Source: Saturnia japonica (Eukaryota > Arthropoda > Insecta > Lepidoptera > Saturniidae). Taken from it: 64,000 bases of DNA. Numbering within the stretch: the stretch's first letter is position 1; each line of letters opens with the position of its first letter. The notes below the pieces were generated by a model that ran no database searches, was not told the origin of the DNA, and worked only from the letters and a program-made list of their open reading frames with translations. The stretch covers positions 15,039,018-15,103,017 of the forward strand of contig CM065319.1 of NCBI GenBank assembly GCA_033032175.1, written 5' to 3'. Below are positions 23,801 through 38,800 of the stretch, in pieces. Both the position numbers and the translations under genes were made by a program.

Positions 23801-26800
23801 CTTATTGTGGCTTATGTATAACATACAGGCATATGATATCGTTGACTTGTAGATGTACTAAGGACCAGTATTATTGTAGAACATTGTATTTCCGTATCAT
23901 TAACGATTACGCCAGCGCCTGCGATTAAAGCAGTTCGGAAGGGCCTCGACTTCCGACTTACGTAACAAAAATAGATATTTAAGGCTATCTAAGAGTTGTA
24001 GTCTAATGTTAAATAACCTTAAATTCCTCGTTAGTCTGGCTATCATATACAAAAAGAATTTATCAAATCCGACTGGTAGTTCCAGAGATTAGCGTGTTTA
24101 AACAAACAAACAAAAAACTTTTCCGATTGCTCAATATTGTAAAATTTAGTTTTTGGGGTTGAACCACTTTTCCGCTGGTCTACTCAAATTTAGTTGACCC
24201 TTTCAACGTCCTGCCGATAACCGGCTTATCTTAAGCGGTCAGCATCAGCTCTTGAACTGTATTTTTAACTTCTTTGAACTAAGATACGGCAATTGTGTCC
24301 GACTAGATCGTATCTAGCATATACCAGATACAACATCCGCCATTGTGGCATTCTTAAGTGTGTCGCGTCATCAGCCGGCGAATATTCATTAGTCAAGTGG
24401 AATGTTAGGATTCTTTCTACTCGACTGTGCCGTGACTATTATGCACATGGTTATAAACCCTTTCACAGTCTCTTCCTTTTGGTTTGTTCCGTTTCGGGAT
24501 CGTCCAATGTACATTATATAGAAAGAAAGAAAAAAGATTTATTTGTAACAGAGCCATTATTGACACCATAGAAAATTTCAAAATATTTTTAAAAGTACCT
24601 ATTACATATCAAAAATGAAATGTCAGTTGCTACAAAACGGCCCCAGCTCAGCATAATGCTGGTTGTAAACAACCAGAGTTTTTTTCCCGTTGGAGCTATT
24701 CGGTGGCATCACTTGACGGACACACTAATTTAAATAGTCTTAAAAAATAAATATCTAAAAACGTGAGACTTATGACGTATAAAACAGCAGTATATATTAT
24801 CATAAAATTTCAATAAATACACAAAAAAATACAAAAGCAACTTAATAAAAAAAAAAAACAAAGCAATATAAAACAAAAAACCAAATATTCTCGTATCTAG
24901 CTACGAGATACTTGCAGGGGCGTATCTGCGATGACTAGCGCCTTATTGCAGAATTCCCGTTTACGTTTTTGTTTTTGGATTGTTCTCTCCATAACGTTAA
25001 GCATAATGCCTTCACTTTACCTTGGCACTATAAATAACGCTTTCCTTTCCATGGTGTATAAAGTTAACCAAGGAGATTAAATGCAGAGGTGACGGGTACA
25101 TGGTATTAAGACCCGGATAGTATGTAACTCGCTTCAATATATAATTGTTTAGGTTGAGCCAACCTTTAATCTATTGGCCTATAATTACTGGAATCGTCCT
25201 TCATGGTTTCATCAACTATTGGCACTTGTTCTATGTTTTAAATTAAGTTATTATCAAAGTATTTAAATTGATCGTACTGTCCAAAGACAACATGACCACC
25301 GAGAGATCCGTAATCCATCGGCGGTCATCGCTGTCTGGCCTTGAAGGATTCAATATCATGAGAAAGAGAGAACGCACCGGCCTGGACATCTGTGAAACCA
25401 TCTTTCCACAGTTTCACGGTACGGGAAAGATAAGGCATAGAGAACTTTTTAGTTCGTGTCGAGATGGAGGTTACCGTAAAATTGTGGCTCCGATACCCAG
25501 CTCGTGTGGTGTTGTTGTAGAAAGAAGAGGAGGGAATTTGGCAGTAATTACCCTATTTAATTTGGTAGCAAACGTGCGAATACAATACGTATAAAATTAA
25601 AATGCCATTAAGATTGTTGTAGGCTGTATTTGCAAGTGGTGTAGTTTAAAAATTGTCATAAATTTACTATAATGTGAGGCTAGGCCAGGTAGAACAAAGT
25701 ATTATTCTCAATAGTATCTCGGAGTTTGGTTTTGTGCCTAACTAATGGCAATAGGCTCGCCCCCTATTACATGCTGGGACCTAAAAACATACCCAGCGGA
25801 CTTAGATATTAGACTATTATTATTAGACTTTCATTAGTATACCTCAGCCTAACCCTTCGGGGATACAGGCGTAGTGGTATGTTATGTTATGGAACCGTAC
25901 CTGACCAGTGTTCCCTTTTTCCTACAACATCGGGCTTCAAACATAACTTAAAAAGTGGTCGCCCTTGGACTTGGATTGCAATGTGGTTATTATCCATTAT
26001 CACGTTGTTGTTGTGCGATAAAAACTAATAAAAGCGTTATAATAAGCGGTCATAAGGACTGCCGGCAGAAGGAAAAACTATTATTAATTATTGCAGAGCA
26101 TGTCGGTGATGCGAAATCACAAGATTTTACCCATTCAAAAAGTCAAACGCGCATATGATATAGTTGAATATGACGATAGTCACGAACGTGTCAAGGGCAT
26201 CGGTGACGTGCACCCATAAGTTTTTTCCTTACCAAAAATCGCTCAAGGCGGCTAAAGAAGTTTTTAATTTAAAATGTACGGGTTACTTTTTTAAACGTTT
26301 ATAGGTTTAGCGTTGTGGCCACAATCTCTCTCAGAGGTGATGTGGCGCAAGATGGTAGCCTAGTGGAAGACTGGCTGTCAAGTGCAGCTGCTAGAACACA
26401 TCTATTAGTGTTCGGCAACAGATTTGAAGAAGACAGACTTCAGGGTGCTAGCTAACCAGGTGGGCATTAGAAAACGCCCTACCTATGTTTTCCTTCACCG
26501 ATTACTTAAGCTCACTGCAGCGATTCGAACTAACGTCGATATACGCGGAGTCTATACACGTCAACAGTGGGTACAAGTCCGGTCGTCACACCTCTAGGCC
26601 AATTCGACGACGATGATAGTCGTGAAAATCAGGTCATGCATTAACCGTGTATAATGGATTTTATCTCATTCTCTCGCATTGTGAAACCTGTAGATGTAAG
26701 TGTTTGTCTCTTTTTCGTTTCATCGGGCTACAAATCAAAACATTCTTAAAGAAATTTTCATTTAAGATAAATCGGTCCCGTTTGTCGCCAAGATCTGCTG

Positions 26801-29800
26801 AATTATAAACACAGAAAACTAATATTGAAAATGTTATTTTTCAGTTTTCAAACAATGCCAAACGGCGAAGTATGATTCTCACGAATTCGAAAGGAAAACC
26901 AACTCTCGAGATATACAGACCACCAGGTAAGTCGATCATATCTCTAACCATTAACTGTCATTCATTTATTATTCATGTTTCTTCTATTTTTCTAACAATC
27001 TACATTTAACAACACATTCATATTACCATATAGACCTACTGAGCTTCGCGGTTTCACTAGCGTTTAATTTTCGCCAGGTAGCCAACTCTCTTTTGGCTTC
27101 CAATCAAACCCTTACACACTATTACTTCCTTCTCGTCTAACGTACTTTCTGACCTATACTTTGCATAGTAATTACGACGCTCCTAATTGTCATAGCGTGA
27201 TGTTCCAGTCTATAACCGACCTTATATAATACTAGCTGTGCTCGCGGCTACGCTTGCATGGGTCAAGTGCCATCGGTGTTGTCGTGACCCCGCTTCCGAC
27301 TACGGCGGTCGCCCGCTGGTTATTTTAGAGATAAAAATGCTTATTATTTTATTTGCGCGGAACCTTAATTCTTTTTGTAAAATAAAAGTAGCCTAAGTTT
27401 ACTCCATAAAACGTCAGTGCCAGTGAAAGTCCCATCAAAATCGATCCAACCGTTTTTTTTGTTAATTATGTTTATATTTTATGTAATGTATATTACATTC
27501 ATTTGCGTTTAGTAAAAAGTTGTTATATTGACTTTACAAACAGAGACTTCAATTTGATTTATTAGTTAGATAAAAAATGCAAAAAGATTTTTCAAATCTG
27601 TCAAGATCTGATTGATATTTCCAAAGAGTAGCGCATTCAAACGAACAAACATTGCAAAATTAAATTCCATATACATATATTATTATCTCGATAAAATTTG
27701 TGATCAGAATATATTTTGTAAGGGTAATTTGTTTTCTTATATCTTTCTTTATTTATAGTAATTTAATAACAATAAAAAACATTCACATTGAATATTACAA
27801 CTCTTTACTTACTTAAACCACTTAAATAGTTTACGATATTCGATGTATACTCAACCACAACTCAACTGACTAATTAAAACATTTTGTAACTTAAAAATGA
27901 CTGACTAATTTATGTCGCCCAGCCTAAACTACTGGGGATAGAATGGTGATATTTGATTGACTATTGACATTGATTTTATATTGCAAGCATCGTTTTTTTT
28001 TTTCCAAATTCAACCTGTAAAGGCTATGAAAGTGGGTGTCAAAATTTGTAGGGGAAATAATATTTTTAAGGTCTGTTTTATTCTATTTTACCTGTACCAG
28101 AGTGAGATTCAATAGCAGCCTGGCACTTTTGGCACAAAACAGTTAATTTACCAATGTAGTACAAACACAACATAATGTTTTATTGAATTATAACTTTCTG
28201 TCGGCAGCTTTGTTCATATAAATTAAATATACTTTTTACATCATTCGTTTATTTTTATATATGAACAAGTCATAAGAGCATATAAATGAAATTAAAACCA
28301 AAAATAGTACAAAGCTTAAAGTATACGTGAGCGGAGCCGTGGGCGGATAACTATATATGTATTAAAATAAATTTAAAATATTTTATATACATGTCAATAT
28401 GATTTTTATATCGATTGTCACATACCGATCTCAAATAGCCGGCTGGCGAGCGTCACCAGGAAAAATTGGCGCCAAAATTAAAAATAAACAAAACCTCATA
28501 TTTGGAACGGTCCGACAGTCTGATGTTCGCAGTGCGCGACGGTTGTCAAATGTGTGTGATTCTACATGTTTATGTTGAATTAATAAAGAAATGTCTCGGT
28601 GTATCGTGAAGCAGTCGATAGCGCAGCCCGTGGTTTCGCCGGTGGCTCAAGTGTCGCCGGTGTCGGTTAGCCCGGCGGCCGTGAGCACAGTCTCCATGTC
28701 TGTGACGGCCGCGACTCTGGCGCAACCAGTTTGCGAAGCTTCAGGTTTGTTTATGATTGTTGTTGGACGAGTAAGACGAGGGAACGTCCGTTTTCAGTTT
28801 CTACTTTTTAAATGAGTACAAAAATTGACTCCAATTTTTACCTTCTTGAAATTATGTGCTTTATGTTCATTTGGAATTCCGTGTCGACCTCAATAGTCAT
28901 TTGTTAAGGTATGCGTTTATAAGTTTTTTAATAACTAGTTCCTTGGTTTATTCTAACGAAAGAAAAGAACGACTATTTTAAGAGATTAGAACGACAAAGG
29001 ACTAAGGGCGACTTGCACCAAAAAAAATTAAATCCAGTTTTTAGCTTCAGTTTAGTTGTGAAAACGTATGCAACTGCCAATCTTAAATTTAATTAAACGA
29101 TTTAATATGATCTAAGAATATGGTTCAAGCCGCCCTTAATATGAAATTAAAATTTAACGTGATAAGGAAGATTCTAGATTTTTTTTAAATTAACATTGTC
29201 TATAGCGCTGCTTTGTGAGAAACCTACACATGATCAGTTATTTCTTTTCCCAGCCATTGTTACTTATCCTGACATCTCTGTACTATAGAGAAATGTCAAC
29301 ATTTTATAAAAAGCGATGAATGTGTATAATTTATGTATTGAGTAATTTATGTATTTTTATTTCGTAGTCTACAATTTTCATTGGTTTTTATTAAACGTTA
29401 CTAAATGGTCTTGGACTCACATTGCTATAGTCGTCGAATTCATAATCTTTTTGTGTCTATTTCAGTCTTGTAAATCTTTTTCATCATTTACTTGTTTGTT
29501 TGTTTTTCGACTCGATTAAATTTTGGTAACGAAGTGTTCTCACTTCACTTGCTATTTTAACTCTAACAAAACTCTCTATTTTAAGTTATTGTCTATCAGA
29601 AGTCTAGTCCTAAAGCTATTAAATTTCATCCGACACGTCGTACAGTTTTCGACGAAATAGCGATAGTTTTTATTATCAGATTTTCATTAAATAAAATGTG
29701 ATTTCTATTTTAGCTAACATGACTCGTGAAGAAGTCACAACACCCTTTCTTTTGATTTGTTTTTTTTTTTTAATAAACATATTTCAGATTTACCAAGGCT

Positions 29801-32800
29801 TATTTCAGTGAAGAATCCTAAACACCAACATTCATCCTTTTATTTTTAGCCTGAATACTTTGTGGAGGTTTTGTATTTACTATTTGCTCCAGATTAATCT
29901 CCAATTAAGAAAACCGACTGCAAAGTTTAAACCAATAGTTCTAGATTCATAAAATTTTGCACAGGACTTCCTTATTTAACGTCCTACACTTCGTTTATCT
30001 AAACGCTGTTGCCACTCTAGATCTCGTCTACTCCATTGGTTATCAATTCTTCGGTATATGTGGCCAGCCCATTTCTACTTCAGCGAGTTAATCCTTTGGG
30101 ATATGTCAAGGTATAATCTATTATAATTTTTGAAAATTCATCCCTTTAAGAGATTATATATAGGGAGTTAAAGTTACTGAAATAATAGGAGATCGCTGCG
30201 GGTACATGACTGAATAATAAGAAATTGTAAATAATTAATTATTATAGCTGATTTTCTGAAGGCAATTGTTTACTTGTAGTATCCAATCCGCTACAATAGC
30301 GCATGATAGGTGTCTGTCTGGTAAATCTCTTATGAAAGTTTCGCTTTTGCTCATTAAACCGAGACAGTGCGCGTGTCATACTCACGCTCACTCTGCATCT
30401 AGGTTACCAGCACGGTCCATAATACTTGTGCTGCTTTTTATTGAATCGTTCAATATTTCGTTATGGATTTTAAAAGATTTAAATGTATTATTCTTCTAAT
30501 AAATTATGGAGGCTATCATTTTGTACCATTCCAAAGTTTTTTGATTATCAATCGTATATAAACGTATAATTTAATAAAGCTTTTGTTTTGTCATAAAAAC
30601 AAAATAATTGGGCTAATTTTCGTGTCTTGCACGCGTTTCATTCGATTTTAACAACAGCACAAGTTTCCGTCTGTCCATATATTATACGTTAGTTCTGTAT
30701 TGAAATATGAAGGTTCTTTGTACATAAACATTCATTTTTATGAGCAATATCCTAATAGAATACACTAACAATGTACCTCAATTTCGTGCAGCGTAGTTTT
30801 TCATAATCGATAACCGATTTTCTGCTTTCGTCAGTCCTTGGCCCATTTTTTGTAAAAGAACCACCATTTGTAATAGTTTGGTGAAATGTTATTAGTACTA
30901 TAAGTATTTAAATACAAAACGGCTTAGGACAAAACAACTAAGTTTTCACTTTAGAAGCATATGGACCTATGATAAAAATTGTTTGTTCTGACGTACGTCC
31001 TATGTTTCTAAGGCTAACCAATTATAAATATCATTATACCTAGTGAAACAAAATAAATTTATTAACAAATACATGTCTCCTAGAAGTGCTAGAAGTAACA
31101 GTTTAGTAAATACTAAAAAACTGTATATTATGTAGTACCTAAAACAGACATGCAGTACGGAAAGATCCCTCCAGCTGACAAAAAAAAATCGTATTTTGAG
31201 AAACTATTACGAGTTTATTTGGCATTGTTCCATTATTATTCATTCATACATATTTCATCGTTCTACCTTCCGGTAAACGTACTGATGGTGCTATCTCTTT
31301 TTCTCGGTGAAGTCAAAATTTGTTCATATGAAGCAAAAGTGAATTTTCTTTCCATCAAACCATCATTCACCCTACTGTTTTTACTTTCTTTCCGCCAAGT
31401 TACTTGCCATGTCCTATGCTTTCGTCATCTGCATTAGTCCACAATCATTAACCTGTCGTAGTCCAGCTTTACTCATTTTTTCCCCTGCTCTATATCTATC
31501 CTATCACCCTCTTCTCTTGACGAGCCACGTTGACCACCAGGTGTCCGAACAGACGGGGTTGCGACCACGGCGACGGCGACCACAGCGGGTGCCACAATGG
31601 TCACCACGGGCAATTCAACGTCCTCTACGAACAAGCTCAATGTTCATGCTAAGGAGTTCACCATGGCCAACAATAGGTGAGTTGATTAATTATAATCTAA
31701 TATGTTACTCAATTCAAAGTTTCATGTAATGTTGTAGATTTATGGATACTTTTTTTTATAACTGACTACACTGTTAGTCTGAGGGACCCTATCCAAAAAC
31801 AGAGTCGCTGATGGCTTTTACAACAGCGAAAGCGTGGGTAACAAGCGCGCAAGGGTGCCACAGTGGCCGGACCTCGGCTTGGGCTGTTACCGCGATTTAA
31901 AAAATATATCTTTGTATTGAGTGTTTATTTTTAAATCAGGTTAGGTTTGTATTTAATCACGTTTGATGGAAATTATAAAATGATATTTGCATCGAGAAAT
32001 TTTGTGTTTCCTGGCCTTTCTTTATAATAGAACATTTTATGAGGAATCGATCCGTACATTTTGGACACCCACTTGACTTATTATGTGGTTTCCTCGACTA
32101 GTTAAGTCATGCTTAGCAGCAAGCACCAAGTCGACACGTTCTGAAACCTTGACTTTGCTTTAGGATGATCGTCGAACTGTTAATTGTAATTACAGATTTT
32201 TATATGCGAAGTAGTTTAACCTCACAAGTCATGCGAACCGGTTTCATCTGATTCGTAATCGGTATAATGAATGAGTAATATTTTGTAATTTTTCCGTCGG
32301 GTCTGTACTTTTCGACCTTCGGTGATAATTCTCATCAACGATAGTAACGTTGGCTCGGTTCCAACTGAGGCATAACAAAAATTGCAGGGATGATGTGCGA
32401 AAACGATGTCGGCGACGCGTATGTGGGTCGGCCAGCGTTGTTGGTACGGACGTAGTATCACAATTGTAGAGTTTTTTTTTGTTATCACTCTGTTGTCGGC
32501 TGCGAATCGGCTGTGACGCGGACCCGCCCGCGCGCACCTATACCGGCGGCCGCGACGTGACGCCTTCGCGGCCTGCGCAGTCGGCGCACGCGCCGGGACA
32601 CGCGCGGAGTTCCCCACACGAACGCGACCAAACAAATGCCGAAATTATAACCCGAACGCCTTCGAACGAACCTCATATAGCGTACGCTCTGTAATTTTAA
32701 GCGCAAAACTGAATATCGTTGCACGTGGTTTCGCCGGAGTAGACACGAGACGTAAATTCGCTGGAAGTAAAGCTCTGGGATAGGATGCGTGGCGGATACA

Positions 32801-35800
32801 GGCTCCTATTAATAGATTTTCGATGTTAAAGAGGGAAATGAAACGTAATTTGTCTGCAACATTGCCAAGTTTGCGTTGAGATTTGCAGAAAACGCTTTGA
32901 AGATAGTGATAGATAGGCTAGAATAAACACGAAGATTTATTTGTAAAGTGAGATGACAAGTGCGATACTGTGATACTATCTAGTGTTTTCTAGATTGCAC
33001 TTAATATTATAAATAATGGTGCGCGGAAGATACTCCACTTCTGATGTGTAAGTTTAGTTAATTTTCTAATCGACAATTATTATTTGTCTATTGAACTTAT
33101 TAACTTCACATAAAGTTCGTTATTTAAGTGTTCATCGTTACTAAGATGTTTATAAAGTTATTTACCACTTATTTTTATTTTAGCCGACACTGAATTCATA
33201 AGACAATGTACATTCCGAGCGTTTAGCTGAATCATTCTACTCCATTCCATCTTCAACGATTTCCTCATTGTCTCGGCTTTGTCTGCATGTATTGCTTCAG
33301 TTTGTGTAGTATTTACATTTATTTTAGGACATCAATTGGCCGTTATGTGCAGTTGGGCAACGATTTAAGAACATCGAATCTAATGGGGGTCATGTTTACT
33401 CCTCGAGTCCGTCTCAGACGTCCACAAAGCAGACAATAACCTATTCAATCCTTTGTTTTAGCCTACTAGACTGCTGATGTATGCTATTCTAAACCTAAAC
33501 TTGAGTTTGTAGCAACAGCATGCTATAACAAACTAGAAAGTTAGTAAACTTGGCACGATTAATTTCGTAAATTGAAAAGCAATATTTCATTAATCAACAA
33601 ATTATGTATGTATATTTTTACTAAACAAGTTTTGGCAAATTATAAACACACTTGAGAACGTGGGGTTTAACCAGATACCTAGCGCAACTGCATCGGACCA
33701 AAACTTTAAATGAATATCTTCTAAAAAGATATGTTACTTGCCAGTGAAAGTGATACAAGTGAAGAAAGTATTTCTAAAACGTTTTATTAAATTAATATAA
33801 ACTTTGATATCAAAGTAGCACATTGAGATACGAGTGCAAATTTCAGCTACAAACATTTTCTTTTGACACATTGTAATTAAAATAAATGATATCATCACCA
33901 GCCATTATTCATCGGACTTAGGTTGGACATTCTTATATAAGATAACCTTCCGTCTTTCATCCAGAAACCTGACCAGTAATTGTTTTTAAATAACATCTAT
34001 CTACAATATAATAAATATAAAAAAGGATAACTAACCGATTGACTGACATATCAATACATAGCCCAACTACTGAGAGGCTAGGACCGTGAAAATTTGCATG
34101 CAGGTTCCTTGTACAATACAGGTGAGCACTAAGAAAAGATGTCTGGAAATTCAACCCCTAAAAAGGGAGACGAAAGTTTGTATGAAAATCTGTCATTTTT
34201 GAATATAGATCTATGAAAAGTGGTATTTAGCTAATTCAGTTATAAAGTAAAAAATATTGGACATAACTACGATGCGAGCGAAGCCCCGAGAAAAGCGCTA
34301 GTATCTATATAAATGTGTAAGCGTATCACTTGCGAATGCTGAACCGATTTGGCCAATTCTGTTTTTATGTTAGTAATAATAATCCGAAGGTTTTATGGGA
34401 ACAAAAACTGGATAACTTCTAGATATGGATAATGTATAAGTAAATCTTAATTTGCTTTGTACGTTACCTTACTGAATAAATTATGAGGGAAAAATCAGAA
34501 TAGGTGGCGTTGTGGTCGAGTTATTGACCGTTGAAAAGGGCAGAACAATGTCTGCCAAGCCAGCTAATATTATTTATAAAATATAATTTTCATAAACCTT
34601 GAATATACCTATATGTATTAATATTTGTTTTAGTTCTCATGTAACACTACAGGGTTTATATACGTATTTTGACAATGGGATCCTTTAACGGATGATCCAA
34701 TACTTTCACTGTGGCTTGTCTAACCACTAAAACATAAGTCTTTCAAAGGCAAACGTGCGTCACTCCCGTCCAAATTTAGCTAGGTGCTTTGTATTGTCGT
34801 GGTATATCCCAAGATTTTAACTATAGTTTAAATATGAGACTATTATTTGGGTCATTAAAATGTAATTTAAATACGTGCCTGGCTTCCGTTTATAAACATG
34901 ACTTCATTTGTTGTGTTTTCTATTTTTCACTAATGACTGCTAATTCAGTGCAATTTATTTTTCATGACTGTCGTTCTAAGCGTTGTATAAGATGGCAATA
35001 TTTATGAACATTTATGTTACGAAATTGTAACATTTTTATTTGAGTATATTGGATCAGAGGCAACGGTTTTATTTTCTAACTTCTAATTAATTATTGGCCT
35101 CATTATAACAATTAATTTCTGAAATGAATTAGTGTTTTTAACCAATTGTATATATGTATACATTTTTAATGGATGTACAGGCATAAATTCTTTGTTTATG
35201 AACCAATTTCGACGACTCTTTTTTCTTTGGAATGAGAATACCTCAATGGTGGTCTCATTTAAATTTTATTGGCATTGGACCTCGGATTTCGAAGATACAT
35301 CACAGAAAATCTTTTGTGAAAAGAATGATCAAACTTTATCTAGTAGCTTTTACGTTATGCGCCCACAACGGCATACCTCTATCATTTTTATTTTTATACA
35401 TTTAGAACCTCATCTATTAAAGTCGGTTAAAAAAGGATCGCTTATCGCTGTAGGTATTAAATATGTATCACACAATTTTATTTCGATTCTAGAATCTTCT
35501 CTCAGTTAAATGAACTCAGTAAAACAATTGAATTTGAAACTGGTTTTATTATGAGTAAATTAGTCGTTCATAAAATTTATGAACAATGATGTAGAAAACA
35601 AGCTGCGTTGTAATAATGTTGAGGCGCTCGTGACTCTTGCAGATTACGTTTTTCACGGTCCATTAATAATTATCTCATTATAAATGACTTTACAGGAAAA
35701 CCGGTCGTGGATAAAAATTTGTATACCGCTCTAAACAAAATAGGCTGAGGCTAGGGTTGCCAACCATACTTTATAATGACGTATCCTACACATAACAAAG

Positions 35801-38800
35801 AATTATTTCGTGGTATCCCACTTTACTTTTCATAATTAATATACTTGATGTATTTTCATAAGAATAAAGTATGCGAAAATACCTCTTTACTGTGGTGCGT
35901 ACAAGGAACCAGACAATACGGGTAATCACTGAACTATTTATCGACTTATAACTTTTATGTATAGTAGGTACCTAATATTGATCCAAAGAAAATCTACTAA
36001 TAAAGATAAAGAATTTTCAGATAAAAATACCTACTGTTGACAAATATCAATATATAGATACTTAAAATTGCATTTGGTAGCTTCTAAATTCTTTTTTTTC
36101 CTATTCAAGTAATTTCATACGTTATTAATGTCATTAAAACTATGGCAACCCTAGCTGTGGCTATTGTATCATTTGATTAATTTGTATTTGAAGGCTACAC
36201 ACGTGGCAAATACGCGACACGTATAATTCAGATAAAATTCGTTCTATGAAAATATAGCGTGCTGGTGTATAAAATTGAAATTGCTGTATATTCCGCGATA
36301 CTAACGGCGCTATGATGAACTAAATAAAATTATAACACGCTGGAGTTTCACTGCGTTTCATTTAATTAATCATGAGTCACGGAACGGCGCAGCTCGGCGC
36401 AACTCGGCGCAACGCTGCGGCCGCGGCCTCTCGGTAACACAAGATCTGTTCACGTTCAGGTATTGAATTTATTCCACCGTACATTGTTGTTGAGAGCGCG
36501 TCCTCGCTATAACCGCAGCCTTTTTCTGTTGTGTTTTGTTTAGCTTCACTGGTTTTTTTAACACTTCTTTTTTTAATTATCTATCAGACTTCAAAAAAGG
36601 ACGTGGTTCTCAATTCGACTGTATATATTCTTAAAACGTTCAGGCATACTATGGAATACTTATACCTACATACCTTCTTTGTTTATGAACCGTTTTTTTT
36701 TTTTCGTTGGAAAGGATATAGCCCAAGCGTGGTCTCATTTTAATTTAGTTAGACTAATGCGCTAGTTAGTGTAGAAAAACCATTCCGATTAACAAATACA
36801 CATACGCATGGTCCACTCCTTCCTCCCAGGAGGAGGGGAACGTGCATATGAGTATATATTAGTTAGCTCGAATTCTCCTAAGATTAGGGAATTAGTTAGA
36901 TCGCGACTTTTTCGCATTCGCGACGACCGCCCGAGCCGAGGTTCGGCCACTCTGGCACCCTCGTGCGGGTCGTCACAAACTTTCGCGGCTGAGTGCCCTA
37001 AGCGCTCGCCCCCAAGTCCGGTGAAGCTGTAAAAGCCGCAGCGGCTCTGTTTGACGATAGGGCCCCTAAGGCTAACAGTGTAGTCAGTTCTAAAAGATAG
37101 TTTTCTTTATTTGTCAAAAATATCTTCTAATATTACATTTCATCCGCCTCAAAGTTAGCTAAATGGAATGAAAGACAATTAACATAAATGAGACAAGGTA
37201 CAATCCTAATCTACGTTCAGGTACCAATTATCAACTATTCGTACAATCAATTGATTCTGTCAACACGAATCTTTGTTTTTCAAAACAGTTTTGTATTTTG
37301 TCGCGTGATCGACTGTTAAAATTACAAGAAATATAATATCGATTATGTCAATGTGGCTGAAAGCAGGCTATTTTTTTTTTCGTATGCATTTATTTACACA
37401 ACACGCTACACAATTCATTGATTAGAGTGGTACATTCTAGATTCGAGAGAGATGAAATTTTATTATCAACTAGCTGGTACCCGCGACTTCGTCTGCATAT
37501 TATTGGATATACACAGACTGATCTCGGAACACGACAAACCAAAAAATCGCCATTTTTGCGTGATTGAGTAACAAACATAGAAACTTTCCATTTATTATAT
37601 TTGTAGGATAGATAACACTGGTTAAACTATGACTTTTACCGGGATAAAAAGTACCCTATGTTTGTTATTCCAGGTCATAGACTATCGGTGGGCCAAATTT
37701 CATTGGGATCTGTTCAACCGTTTTATCGTGATTAAGTAACAGACATCCAAACATACACACTTTCACATTGATTATATTAGTAGGATAACAGCTTTATAAT
37801 ATTTGATTTGTTTAAGCAGACCACTCGTTCCATTAACATGGCTATAATATTTCGCGATAGCCTCCTCGCCCGGAAGTGTTTTGGTCTATTGTAAAACATT
37901 TGCTTTTGTTGAGGCTCAGTCAAAGGGACTAAGTAGTAATGCTATAAAATGTATCACGCATGTGAGCATGTCAGTATAACTTAACAATGACGTAAAGAAA
38001 CTAACATTTTCTCATAGAGGCGCGGCAAAGTCTAGGCATTACGTATGAAATGTCTGATGGTAAGGACAACAGTGCAATCCAGAAACAACAGCGATTAACA
38101 ATAGATCTAACAACCCACTGCAGGTTGTCACTTTCATGCCGGTCTCTAGACAGCTGGGTATTAGTTAGTTGCCCACGCTTTCGCGGCTGAGTGCCTTAAG
38201 CGCTCGCCCCTAAGCCCGGTAAAGCTGTAAAAGCCATTAGCGGCTCTGTTTTTGGATAGGGCCCCTCAGGCTAACAGTAAGGTCAGTTCGAAAAAAAAAG
38301 GCAGCTGGGTAGGTATATACCGACTGATCCCGGAACGCGGCATGTTTAAGCGATCCACTATGGCTGGTGTATGGTGGTTGCGACCTAGTCGGACACAATT
38401 ATTGTCGTCTCTTGCCAACCTACCAATGTTATCTTTCACTGGACGCTCAGACTCATTGTAGAATCCGAACCGGATAGACGCGGTGTCGCGGTATCTGAAC
38501 GCGGTACCACTGGGCCATCATCGCTTCATTTAATTACTCTACTGCGAAAAAGGAGAGTTCTGTTTTTTTCTAGTGCATGTATGTCTATTTCTTTGGCACG
38601 TTCTGTAGCCTAAACGGCTTGATAGATTTTAGCATACGAGGTGTCGTTAGGTTCGACTGAATTGTGGGAGGGACGTAGGCTATATTATTATAACATTAAA
38701 GTACGACGGCTGGAAGTTAAATAAAAAAATTTTTTTGTTGCATTTTGGCTTTTTGTTTCCTTTTTATTTAATAATTTTGCTTGTTACTAATAAAGATTGG

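Noticed and set aside
25268..25594. 108-codon open frame
   Set aside because: Composed of family H repeat sequence that recurs at 46805-47010 without the frame.
32222..32635. 137-codon minus-strand open frame, with overlapping frames of 79 and 97 codons
   Set aside because: It crosses the CpG island, where stop codons are rare by composition. The peptide is Arg/Ala-rich with no family resemblance, and frames are equally long on both strands.
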